Shown: piece by piece, positions 16,197 through 24,809 of the stretch
Layout: each line of letters begins with the position of its first letter
Numbering within the stretch: position 1 is the stretch's first letter
Source: Rhodanobacteraceae bacterium ZG21-1
GTDB lineage: Bacteria; Pseudomonadota; Gammaproteobacteria; Xanthomonadales; Rhodanobacteraceae
Length of the DNA: 64,000 bases
Reading direction: 5' to 3'
Assembly: GCA_021390615.1 (NCBI GenBank)
Contig: JAJEJU010000025.1
Location: 1,550,001 to 1,614,000 of the forward strand
Position numbers and translations under genes: made by a program
The notes under the pieces: generated by a model
The model's input: the letters and a program-made list of their open reading frames with translations, nothing else
Database searches by the model: none
Told to the model about the DNA's origin: nothing

Positions 16197-18689
16197 ATGC
16201 ACAAGCCACGAACCTTGTCCGACAGCCTGCGCCGCCTGCTGGGCTGCGCCACCCTGCTCGCCTGCGTGCCGGCCGCTGCGCAGAGCGCCGCCCCTGCCGA
16301 TGCCGCGCCTGCGACGACTCAGCCCGACCAGGCCAAGCCGGCGCAGGGACAGCCCGATCCAGACAAGGCCAAGCTGCTGGGCAACATCACCGTCACCGCG
16401 CAAAGCCGCACCCAGGAAATGGAGCAGGTGCCGATCCCGCTGCAGATCGTCACCGCCAAGCAGATCGACACCCTGGCCGCCACCGACCTCAGCAAGATGT
16501 CGCTGTTCGTGCCCGGCCTGGTGGTCGACGGCAGCCAGCCGACCCAGCCCAACTACCAGCTGCGCGGCATCAGCACCAGCGACTTCGGCATCGGCACCGA
16601 GCCGGCGATCGGCGTGTACGTCGACGGCGTCTACGCGGCGCGTTCCGGCGGCGCCCTGCTGACCTTCAACGACATCCAGCGCATCGAGGTGCTGAAGGGC
16701 CCGCAGGGCACCCTGTTCGGCCGCAACGCCGCCGGCGGCGCGATCTCCATCGTCACCAACGAGCCCAGCGACAAGTTCGAGGGCAAGCTGGTAACCCGCA
16801 TCGGCAACGACGGCATGCGCTACGGCGACGCCCTGCTCAACCTGCCGATCAACCAGGACATGGCGCTGCGCGTGAGCGTGCTGGACAACCAGAGCGACGG
16901 CTGGGTCAAGGACCAGGCCAATGGCCAGCACTACGGACGCAACGATGACTGGGGCAGCCGCGTGGTGTACCGCTGGAACGTCACCCCCGACACCCGCGTG
17001 CTGCTGTCCTGGGACCACGAGCGGCTGGACCAGCCGCCGCGGCCGGCCTTCGGCCTGGTCGCGCTGTCCAACGATCCCAACCAGCGCCCGCCGTTCCCGC
17101 CCGACCCGTCCAGCTACATCGATCCGCTGCACTCGCCGCTGTACAACGACGCCCTGCATGCCGCCGAGACGCGCCGCTTCGACGGCGCCACCCTCACCAT
17201 CGACCATTCCTTCGCCTGGGGCAGCCTCACCTCGACCACCGCGTGGCGGCACTTCAACACCTTCAACGACGAGGACAACGACGGCACCGACCACGTCGTC
17301 AGCTACCTCGACACCGCCAACATCGAGCACAACAACAGCTGGTACCAGGAGTTCAAGCTGGCCGGCAACAGCGACCTGCTCGACTGGGTCAGTGGGGTCA
17401 GCTTCTACAGCGAGCAGGCGCGCCAGACCAGCCAGACCAACACCAATACCGACAGCCTCGACACGCTGGCGCAGAACGTCGACGGCGTGGGCCTGCCGCT
17501 GACCGAGATCACCCAGGGCCTGCAGGCCTTCGGGCTGCCCTACAACCTGCTCGGCGATCCCTGGCGCGAGCAGATCAGCAACGACGGCAACACCAAGTCC
17601 TATGCCGCCTTCGGCGACCTGATCTGGCACCTCGACGACAAGCTCGACCTGACCACCGGCATCCGCTACACCATCGACGAGAAGCACTTCTCCTGGTTCA
17701 ACGCGCCACGCCAGGCGCAAGCCTTCGACCAGACCGTGACGGCGCTGAAGACCGACCAGATCTTCGGCATCCCGATCTACGACCTGCTGCCGGCCGACGC
17801 GCAGCAGGCGCTGAACACCTTCGGCAACAACATCATCTTCCCCAACGCGGTCGGCATCCCGGTGCAGACCAGCAATATCTGGCACGACGTCAGCCCGCGC
17901 GTGGTGCTGGACTACAAGTTCACCCCCGACGTGATGGCCTATGCCTCGGTCACCAAGGGCTACAAGGCCGGCGGCTACAACAGCCTGCAGGTCGGCTCGC
18001 TGTACTCGCCGGAAAAGGTGTGGAACTACGAGGCCGGCCTGAAGACCGTGCTGCCGGACTACAACCTGCTGTTCAACGCCTCGGTCTACCACTACCTGTA
18101 CTACAACCTGCAGTCCTCGGTGCTCGACCCCAACACCAGCGGCTCAGGCGTGCCCTTCTACATCGTCAGCACCAGCGACCAGGAGGCCACCGGCGTGGAG
18201 CTGGAAGCGCAGTGGCAGCCGGTCGAGGCGCTGCGGCTGAACTTCACCGGCGCCTACATCGACGCCACCTACACCAAGGGCCTGTCGACCTCGGGGGTGA
18301 ACCTGGCCGGCCAGCCCACCGGCGAGCCGCGCTTCTCCGCCACCGCCGGCCTGGCCTACACCTGGCACGGCATTTACAACGGCGACCTGGAGCTGGACCT
18401 GCAATACGCCTACCGCGGGCGCACCCGCTGCAACGCCGACTCGCAGGTGCAGGGCAACTGCCTGTCGACGCCGTACTTCACCATCGGCACCTCGACCCAG
18501 CGTACCGACGGCCGCCTGGACTGGCATACCCCGGACGGCCGCTGGGGCGTGGGCCTGTTCGCCAACAACATCTTCAACAAGCGCTATGTGCTCAGCGAGG
18601 GCAACGACAGCACCAATGTGTTCGGCACCCCTTATGCGACGGTGACCCCGCCGCGCGTGTGGGGCGTGGAACTGCGCGCCAAATTCTGA
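16197..18689 (+). CDS. TonB-dependent outer membrane receptor
   Basis: An 830-residue receptor with a signal peptide (to AAAQS), a TonB-box-like region (LGNITVTAQSR), a plug domain (PNYQLRGISTSDFGIGTEPAIGVYVDGVY, RIEVLKGPQGTLFGRNAAGGAI) and a 22-strand barrel ending in the aromatic residue F (VWGVELRAKF). It belongs to the broad iron-complex-like receptor group also used for carbohydrates, lipids and aromatic compounds; the substrate cannot be read from sequence. Its position 84 bases after the beta-helix/diheme cytochrome pair suggests it imports the compound that those proteins handle. A GGGGGAGAA ribosome binding site precedes the ATG. Confidence 0.93.
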   Translation: MHKPRTLSDSLRRLLGCATLLACVPAAAQSAAPADAAPATTQPDQAKPAQGQPDPDKAKLLGNITVTAQSRTQEMEQVPIPLQIVTAKQIDTLAATDLSKMSLFVPGLVVDGSQPTQPNYQLRGISTSDFGIGTEPAIGVYVDGVYAARSGGALLTFNDIQRIEVLKGPQGTLFGRNAAGGAISIVTNEPSDKFEGKLVTRIGNDGMRYGDALLNLPINQDMALRVSVLDNQSDGWVKDQANGQHYGRNDDWGSRVVYRWNVTPDTRVLLSWDHERLDQPPRPAFGLVALSNDPNQRPPFPPDPSSYIDPLHSPLYNDALHAAETRRFDGATLTIDHSFAWGSLTSTTAWRHFNTFNDEDNDGTDHVVSYLDTANIEHNNSWYQEFKLAGNSDLLDWVSGVSFYSEQARQTSQTNTNTDSLDTLAQNVDGVGLPLTEITQGLQAFGLPYNLLGDPWREQISNDGNTKSYAAFGDLIWHLDDKLDLTTGIRYTIDEKHFSWFNAPRQAQAFDQTVTALKTDQIFGIPIYDLLPADAQQALNTFGNNIIFPNAVGIPVQTSNIWHDVSPRVVLDYKFTPDVMAYASVTKGYKAGGYNSLQVGSLYSPEKVWNYEAGLKTVLPDYNLLFNASVYHYLYYNLQSSVLDPNTSGSGVPFYIVSTSDQEATGVELEAQWQPVEALRLNFTGAYIDATYTKGLSTSGVNLAGQPTGEPRFSATAGLAYTWHGIYNGDLELDLQYAYRGRTRCNADSQVQGNCLSTPYFTIGTSTQRTDGRLDWHTPDGRWGVGLFANNIFNKRYVLSEGNDSTNVFGTPYATVTPPRVWGVELRAKF

Positions 18690-18932
18690 GCGCCCGTCTA
18701 TGATCTGACGCCTATGATCCACCCAGGCTTGCCTGCGGTGAGCGCCGACGGTCCGCGCCGCATCGCGGCCCGGCAGAGACAAGCTGCCAGGCCGGCGGTG
18801 CGCACGCGGGTGCGAACGACCGCTCACGCATCGAGGCAGCGCTCTTCGTTCTTCCATGGCCAGCGCACAAACCGATCGCCGCAGGGGCCATAGTAGAGAC
18901 CATCCACCGCTTCCCCGAGTCCGACCCACGCC

Positions 18933-20348
18933 ATGAGCAACGACAGCCTCGATCTCGCCGCCAGCCTGCAGCGCATGCGCGCCGCCCACGCCAGCGAGCC
19001 GATGCCGGCCTGGCCGGCACGCGTGAAGCGGCTGCGCGCGCTGGAGGCACTGCTGCAGGAACACCGCGGCGAGATCGCCGCCGCCATCCACGCCGACTTC
19101 GGCACGCGGCCCAGCGAGGAAACCGAGCTGCTGGAAATCTTCCCCAGCCTGTCGGCGGTGCGCCACGCACTGGCCAAGGGCCGTGGCTGGATGAAGCCGC
19201 GCCGGCGCCTGGCCGACCTGCTGTTCCTGCCGGCGAGCACCGAGCTGCGCCCGCAGCCGCTGGGCGTGGTCGGCGTGATCGTGCCGTGGAACTATCCGCT
19301 GTACCTGGCGATCGGGCCGCTGGTCGACGCGCTGGCCGCCGGCAACCGCGCGATGGTGAAGATGAGCGAGTACACCCCGCGCTTCTCGGCGCTGTTCGCC
19401 GAGCTGGTCGCGCGCCGCTTCCAGCCGGACGAGCTGCTGGTGGTGAACGGCGACGCCGAGGTGGCGCAGGCGTTCTCGGCGCTGCCCTTCGACCACCTGC
19501 TGTTCACCGGCTCCACCGCCGTTGGCCGGCACGTGATGCGCGCCGCCTCGGCCAACCTGACCCCGGTGACCCTGGAGCTGGGCGGCAAGTCGCCGGCGAT
19601 CATCGGGCCGGGCGCTCGCTTTGAGCACGCGGTGGAGCGCATCGTGTTCGGCAAGATGGTCAACGCCGGGCAGACCTGCATCGCGCCCGACTACGTGCTG
19701 CTGCCGCGCGCCCAGCTCGATGCCTTCGTCGAGGCCGCGCGCGCCACCGCGGCGCGGCTGTATCCGCAGCCTGGCGACAATGCGCAGTACGCCAGCATCG
19801 TCTCGGATCGCCAGTACCAGCGCCTGACCAGCCTGCGCGACCAGGCCGTGGCGGCCGGCGCGCGCGCGGTGGCGCTGGGCGACGAGCCCGCCGACGCGGC
19901 GCAGCGGCGGCGCCTGCTGCCGACCCTGCTGAGCGGGGTGAACGAACAGATGGCGGTGATGCAGGAGGAGATCTTCGGCCCGCTGCTGCCCTTGCTGCCC
20001 TATGACAGCCTGGACGAGGCGATCGCCTACGTCGCCGCGCATCCGCATCCGCTGGCGCTGTACCTGTTCGAACAGGACGGCGCGCTGGTCGAGCAAGTGC
20101 TGGCGCGCACCATCGCCGGCGGCGTCACCGTGAACGACACGCTGTACCACATCGCCCAGCACGGCCTGCCGTTCGGCGGCGTGGGGCCTTCCGGCATGGG
20201 CGGCTATCACGGCGAGGCAGGCTTCCGCACGTTCTCGCACCTCAAGCCGGTGTTCCGGCAGGCGCGCCTGAACGGCACCGGCCTGCTCAACCCGCCGTAC
20301 GGGGCGCGCTTCCGCCGCATGCTGTCGCTGATGCTCAAGCGCGGCTGA
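18933..20348 (+). CDS. calB: Coniferyl aldehyde dehydrogenase-type NAD(P)+ aldehyde dehydrogenase
   Basis: A 471-residue soluble aldehyde dehydrogenase. Motifs: VPWNYPLYLAIGPL (cofactor channel), FTGSTAVGRHVM, general base E215 in LELGGKS, nucleophile C249 in AGQTCIAPDY, and EEIFGPLLPLL. The short N-terminus, the C-terminal extension after the catalytic domain and the YHIAQHGLPFGGVGPSGMGGYHG segment resemble the CalB/fatty-aldehyde group rather than betaine aldehyde dehydrogenases. Substrate may be an aromatic or long-chain aldehyde. It follows the TonB receptor in the same direction, but 243 bases away, so it may have its own promoter. Confidence 0.88.
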   Translation: MSNDSLDLAASLQRMRAAHASEPMPAWPARVKRLRALEALLQEHRGEIAAAIHADFGTRPSEETELLEIFPSLSAVRHALAKGRGWMKPRRRLADLLFLPASTELRPQPLGVVGVIVPWNYPLYLAIGPLVDALAAGNRAMVKMSEYTPRFSALFAELVARRFQPDELLVVNGDAEVAQAFSALPFDHLLFTGSTAVGRHVMRAASANLTPVTLELGGKSPAIIGPGARFEHAVERIVFGKMVNAGQTCIAPDYVLLPRAQLDAFVEAARATAARLYPQPGDNAQYASIVSDRQYQRLTSLRDQAVAAGARAVALGDEPADAAQRRRLLPTLLSGVNEQMAVMQEEIFGPLLPLLPYDSLDEAIAYVAAHPHPLALYLFEQDGALVEQVLARTIAGGVTVNDTLYHIAQHGLPFGGVGPSGMGGYHGEAGFRTFSHLKPVFRQARLNGTGLLNPPYGARFRRMLSLMLKRG

Positions 20349-20455
20349 CCCGCGCTTTCGCAACTGCTCGTACAGGCGCTGGCGTTCCGCGACGGCGCTG
20401 CTATGCTTCGGACAAAGCCCCCGCGCATGCCGCGCCCGACCCGCCGGATACCGCC

Positions 20456-20752
20456 ATGCAGTGCTTTGTCTACGCCAGTACGCGCAAGCCCGACACCTAC
20501 CTGTGGCTGCCGCGCCGCGACGATCTCAGCGTGCTGCCGCCCTCGCTGGCGCTGATGCTGGGCGATCTGAAATTCGTGCTTGAGGTGGAGCTGACCGGCC
20601 AGCGCCCGCTGCCGCGCGAAGACCCGCAAGTGATCCTGGAACATCTGCGCGGCCAGGGCTGGCATCTGCAGCTGCCGCCGCAGCAGACCCTGGCCGCGGC
20701 CGGCAACCAGCCCAACCATGGTGCATCGCACGACCGCCGCGGCGACGACTGA
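20456..20752 (+). CDS. YcgL domain protein
   Basis: A 98-residue protein that follows the YcgL family along its length: MQCFVYASTRKPDTYLWLPRRDD, then LALMLGDLKFVLEVELT and LRGQGWHLQLPP. YcgL is a small soluble protein of unknown biochemical role widespread in gammaproteobacteria. The C-terminal 15 residues after QQTLAAA are not conserved. It stands alone between the aldehyde dehydrogenase and the ankyrin gene. Confidence 0.9.
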   Translation: MQCFVYASTRKPDTYLWLPRRDDLSVLPPSLALMLGDLKFVLEVELTGQRPLPREDPQVILEHLRGQGWHLQLPPQQTLAAAGNQPNHGASHDRRGDD

Positions 20753-20911
20753 GCCGTGTGTGCGGCGCCATGCGATGTCGATCTGCTGCAGGCGCAAAGC
20801 GCGTGGTCGATCCCCGTGAATACGGTTGATTCGCGCGCATCGCATCCATTCGGCCATACCGGTCCGATGAACGGTTAACAACGGATTACCGACAAGCGGG
20901 CCTGCGCTTCC

Positions 20912-20917
20912 TATACT
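20912..20917 (+). promoter_or_regulatory. -10 element (TATACT) directly in front of the ankyrin gene
   Basis: TATACT ends eight bases before the ATG at 20926. Transcription would start at or next to the A of the start codon, giving a leaderless message. This agrees with the absence of any ribosome binding site before that ATG. The -35 region is poor (TTACCG at 20 bases). Confidence 0.5.
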
Positions 20918-20925
20918 CGCGCCCC

Positions 20926-23900
20926 ATGCCTGCATCCAAATCACGTCGCCGCCCGCCGCCGCTGCTGCAAGCCCTCGCCTGGTTCGTGCCCGGCCTGATC
21001 GCCGTGGCGATCGCCGCGCTGGACACGCATCCGCTCACCCTGGTGCCGCTGCTGCTGGCGAACGCGCTGACCATGGCGGCGGTCTGCCACGCGATCGGCT
21101 TCGATCCGGAACCGCGCTTCGGCCGCACCGTCCTGCGCCGCGGCGCCGCGCACCTGGTGATGTTCACCGCCTACGTGGCGCTGGTGTTCGTACTGGTGGC
21201 CTGGCCGCTGCTGCAGCTGACCCAGGCACACAGCTTGAACGCGCTGCTGCTGCTGGTGGTCGCGCTGGTGGTCGGGCTCGGCGCGCTGTGGCGCATCTGG
21301 CCCGCGTTCGGCCTGGCCTTCGTGTGGGACGACGCCTATCCCGCGCAGAGCGACGGCTCGTGGATCTTCACCGCCACCGCGCGCTGCCTGACCTTCGGCA
21401 AGCACCTCTCGCGCGAGGAACGCTTCTTCACCCACTTCCTGCCGGCCGCGCTGTCCCTGCTGCTGCTGGCCTTCATGGCGATCGCGCTGACCGGCCTGTA
21501 CGGCCTGCTGCCGGCGGAGCTGCGCATCGCCGCGCTGGCGATCTACGGCGTGGTGCTGCTGCCGCTGGGCTGCCTGGTGGTGGCCAATCGCACGCTGCGC
21601 GCGCTGCTGTGTGAAACGGCGCCGCGCCGCGCGGCGCCGATCACGGCCGAGGCGCCGGCCAAGGCGCCCGTACAGGCCCCGGTGCTGAGCGAGGCCGAAC
21701 GCACGGCCGGCAGCGCCGAGCAGTCGACCGGCCTGCTCGAGGCCGCACGCCAGGGCGACACGCCGCGCGCGCTGGCCCTGCTCGAGGCCGGCGCCGACCC
21801 GGACACCCATCCCGCGCCGGAAGATCCCGACCAGCGCAGCGTGCTGATGCTGGCGGCTTTGCTGCCCGACACGCGCCTGCTGCGCGCGCTGATCGTCAAG
21901 GGCGCGCGGCTCAACCCGCCGCACCGCGGGCTCAGCGTGCTGCTCTCCACCGTGCGCTACGGCGACGACCACCGCGCCGAGCCGGTGATGATCCTGCTCA
22001 CCAACGGCGCCGACGTCACCGCCGCCGACGCCGAGGGCAACACCGCCCTGCACTACGCGGCGCGGCGCGGCGACCTGGCCATCGCAGCCATGCTGATCGA
22101 CGCCGAGGCGCCGCTGGACGTGCTCAACAGCGCGGGCCAGACGCCGCTGGCGATCGCCAGCCACACGGCGAACTGGCGGCTGCTCGAGCTGATCCTGCAG
22201 CGTCGGCCGGCGCTGCAGCCGGAAGGCGGCGAACCGGCCCTGATCGGCGCCGCCGGCATCGCCGAAGACGACCCGCGCGGCGTGGCCCTGCTGCTGAAGC
22301 AGCGCGCCCAGGTCAACGCGCGCAACGCGATGGAGCGCAGCGCGCTGATCGCAGCGGCCCAGCTCGGCCACGTGCGCATCGTGCGCGCCCTGTTGACCGC
22401 CCACGCCGACGTGAGCCTGGCCGACCGGCACGGCACCACCGCGCTGATGGAAGCGGCCCACCGCGGCAGCGAGGAAATCGTGCGCCTGCTGTGCGACGCC
22501 GGCGCGCCGGTGGACGCGCGCGACCGCCACGGGCGCGATGCGCTGACCCTGGCCTGCCTGTCCTCGCACGCCAGCCCCGCCGTGGTGCACGCCCTGCTCG
22601 ACGCCGGCGCCGACCCGAGCGCGCGCAGCGGCGAGGAAGGCCAGAGCGCGATCGACTGCGCGGCCGCCGAAGGCCGCTGGGACTTGCTGGCGATCCTCGA
22701 TCCCGAGGCGCCGCTGCCGGAGACGGCAGCCGGCAGCGAGCCCGACGAATCGCCCGGGCACCTGCTCGACGCGCTGCGCTTCGGCCACTGGAACATCGTC
22801 GCCGGCTTCGCCGGGGTCACCTCGAGCTGGCCGGCCAGCGAACTGGCCGGGCTGTACGTGGAACTGGCCGGCACCGAACACCTGCAGGCGCGGCGCTGGC
22901 TGCTGGCGCAGAAGCTGGCGCCGGAGCAGCGGCTCGACAGCGGCGTCTCGCTATTCAATGCCCTGCTCGAAAAACTGCCGTCCTCGCGCGCCGCCCTGGT
23001 CGAGCTGCTCGACGCCGGCGCCAGCCCTACCGGCGCCGGCCGGCTGGCCACCGCGATGGAATACATGGCCGCCCGGCCCGAGGAAGGCACGGCCCTAATC
23101 GCGCGCATGCTCGACCAGGGCGCCGATCCCTTCGGCCCGCTTGCCGACGGCCGCACCCCGCTGCACCTGGCCGCCAGCGTGCCGGGCTGGCTGCTCCTGC
23201 TGCAGCGGCTGGCCGACCTCGGCTGCAACCCGAATGCGCGCGACCTGGCCGGCCGCACGCCGCTGCACGATGCGCTCGAGCACCCGACCCAGGTGCTCTC
23301 GGCGATCCGCTGCCTGATCGGTGCCGGGGCCGATCCGGAGGCGGCCTCGGCCAACGGCGAAACCCCGCTGGGCCTGGCCCTGGCGCACGAAGCCTCCGAC
23401 AGCGAGCGCTGGCTGCGCTGGAGCCGCTGGCCGCTGCCGCGGCGCAAGCTGCGCGCGCACGATCTTCCCGCGGCGGCAGCCGCCGGCGACCTCGACGCGG
23501 TCGACCGCCTGCTCGAACTGGGCTTCCCGGTCGATGCGCTCGACCACAAAGGCAGCAGCGCGCTGATCCACGCCTGCGGCCTCGGCCACGAGGCCGTCGC
23601 CATCCGCCTGCTCGACGCCGGCGCCAACCTGAGCCTGGCCACGCCCTCCGGCATCACCGCGCTGGCCGCCGCCGGCTGCGCACGCCAGCTCGAGCTGATC
23701 CGCGTGCTGGTGCAGCACGAGGTCACGGTGGACCAGCGCCTGTCCGGCGACACCACCGCGCTGATGCTGGTCTGCGCGGTAGGCCATCCGGATGCGGCCG
23801 AGGCGCTGGCCGACGCCGGCGCGGACGTCAACGCCGCCGACGCCCAGGGCCACACGCCGCTGCACGCGGCGGCGCAGTACTGCTTCGGCAGCCACGACAG

Positions 23901-24327
23901 CCTGCGTGCGCGCCGCCTGCTCGACGTGCTGCTGAGCCGCCGGGCCGATCCCAACGCGGCCGATCGCCAGGGCATGACGCCGCTGCTGCTGCTGCTCGGC
24001 GCGCACCAGAAGCCGGGCGTCGACTGCGACGCCACCCATCTCGGCGCCCTGGTGCCGGTACTGCTCGACGCCGGCGCGCGCCACGACCATGCCGACCAGC
24101 GCGGCGTCACCGCCCTGCATGCCTGCGCCATGCACCTGCTGCTGCCGGCCGCGCGCGCGCTGCTGGCGCGCGGCGCCGACCGCTCGGCGGTGGACGCCTT
24201 CGGGCGCAGTGCCGCCGACGTGGCGCGCCTGCTCGGCTACGTCGACCTGGCCGCCGAGCTGGCGGTGCGCAGCAGCGCCGGAAGCATTCCCAGCGTCAGC
24301 CAGACCCTGCGCCAGCAGGCCGACTAG
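20926..24327 (+). CDS. Large membrane-anchored ankyrin repeat protein
   Basis: A 1133-residue protein. The first 225 residues hold about five or six membrane helices (for example near 17-31, 36-53, 77-97, 104-122, 172-192, 200-220). From about residue 265 to the end runs an ankyrin solenoid of roughly two dozen repeats (GNTALHYAARRGDLAIAAMLI, GTTALMEAAHRGSEEIVRLL, GHTPLHAAAQ and similar), with one less regular stretch near 595-690. Ankyrin arrays bind proteins; the partner here is unknown. No signal peptide or effector domain is seen, so a cytoplasmic scaffold hung on the inner membrane is most likely. The start lacks a ribosome binding site and may be leaderless. Confidence 0.88.
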   Translation: MPASKSRRRPPPLLQALAWFVPGLIAVAIAALDTHPLTLVPLLLANALTMAAVCHAIGFDPEPRFGRTVLRRGAAHLVMFTAYVALVFVLVAWPLLQLTQAHSLNALLLLVVALVVGLGALWRIWPAFGLAFVWDDAYPAQSDGSWIFTATARCLTFGKHLSREERFFTHFLPAALSLLLLAFMAIALTGLYGLLPAELRIAALAIYGVVLLPLGCLVVANRTLRALLCETAPRRAAPITAEAPAKAPVQAPVLSEAERTAGSAEQSTGLLEAARQGDTPRALALLEAGADPDTHPAPEDPDQRSVLMLAALLPDTRLLRALIVKGARLNPPHRGLSVLLSTVRYGDDHRAEPVMILLTNGADVTAADAEGNTALHYAARRGDLAIAAMLIDAEAPLDVLNSAGQTPLAIASHTANWRLLELILQRRPALQPEGGEPALIGAAGIAEDDPRGVALLLKQRAQVNARNAMERSALIAAAQLGHVRIVRALLTAHADVSLADRHGTTALMEAAHRGSEEIVRLLCDAGAPVDARDRHGRDALTLACLSSHASPAVVHALLDAGADPSARSGEEGQSAIDCAAAEGRWDLLAILDPEAPLPETAAGSEPDESPGHLLDALRFGHWNIVAGFAGVTSSWPASELAGLYVELAGTEHLQARRWLLAQKLAPEQRLDSGVSLFNALLEKLPSSRAALVELLDAGASPTGAGRLATAMEYMAARPEEGTALIARMLDQGADPFGPLADGRTPLHLAASVPGWLLLLQRLADLGCNPNARDLAGRTPLHDALEHPTQVLSAIRCLIGAGADPEAASANGETPLGLALAHEASDSERWLRWSRWPLPRRKLRAHDLPAAAAAGDLDAVDRLLELGFPVDALDHKGSSALIHACGLGHEAVAIRLLDAGANLSLATPSGITALAAAGCARQLELIRVLVQHEVTVDQRLSGDTTALMLVCAVGHPDAAEALADAGADVNAADAQGHTPLHAAAQYCFGSHDSLRARRLLDVLLSRRADPNAADRQGMTPLLLLLGAHQKPGVDCDATHLGALVPVLLDAGARHDHADQRGVTALHACAMHLLLPAARALLARGADRSAVDAFGRSAADVARLLGYVDLAAELAVRSSAGSIPSVSQTLRQQAD

Positions 24328-24341
24328 GGTAGCGCGCCTGC

Positions 24342-24680
24342 ATGCCGCCGACCCTGCTGCTGCGCTGCGCCGACCTGGCGCAGACTCGCCGCTTCTACGC
24401 CGAGACGCTGGGCTTCAGCGTGTTCGACAGCGTCGCTGGCACGCTTACCGTCGGGCGGCGCGACGCCCGGCTGATCTTCACCGCGCAGGCGTTGTGGCCG
24501 GGCCCGCTCGGCTGCTCCGGCACGATCTATTTCGAGGAAATCGATCTGGACGGCTATTTCGCCACGCTCGAACGCGCGGTCGCGGTGGCCTGGCCGCCGC
24601 AGGCCATGCCTTACGGCGGCCGCGAATTCGGCATCACCGACTGCAACGGCTACTTCCTGGCCTTTCGGCAGACGCGCTAA
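24342..24680 (+). CDS. VOC (glyoxalase/bleomycin-resistance) superfamily protein
   Basis: A 112-residue single VOC module: LLLRCADLAQTRRFYAETLGFSVFD opens the first beta-alpha-beta unit, and YFEEIDLDGYFATLERA with GGREFGITDCNGYFLAF closes the second. The family includes metal-dependent isomerases, dioxygenases and drug-binding proteins; nothing here fixes the substrate. It begins 14 bases after the ankyrin gene stop and probably shares its transcript. Confidence 0.8.
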   Translation: MPPTLLLRCADLAQTRRFYAETLGFSVFDSVAGTLTVGRRDARLIFTAQALWPGPLGCSGTIYFEEIDLDGYFATLERAVAVAWPPQAMPYGGREFGITDCNGYFLAFRQTR

Positions 24681-24704
24681 GACGCTGCGGCTAGTTCACG
24701 TCTG

Positions 24705-24809
24705 ATGACAGCTGGCCTGACGACGGCTGGCTGCATGACAGCTGGCGGCATGACAGCTGGCTGGATCAGAGCTGGCTGGATGTCATCAGGCCCGATGACA
24801 GCTGGCGCG
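24705..24809. repeat. Seven degenerate 15-bp tandem units at the 3' end of the GT9 gene
   Basis: Units of consensus ATGACAGCTGGCNNG occupy 24705-24809. The unit length is a multiple of three, so the array is in frame with the glycosyltransferase read on the minus strand. Its last residues (QLSSGLMTSSQL) come from the first units, and a variant unit (ATCAGAG instead of ATGACAG) supplies the stop codon at 24766-24768. The remaining four units lie just beyond the stop. Confidence 0.88.

Noticed and set aside
15792-18092. Long minus-strand frame opposite the diheme cytochrome and TonB receptor
   Set aside because: Composition is that of a reverse-strand shadow with no recognisable domain, while the plus strand has full motifs.
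21700-24300. Periodic DNA repeats suggesting a repeat array
   Set aside because: Explained by the roughly 33-codon period of the ankyrin protein.
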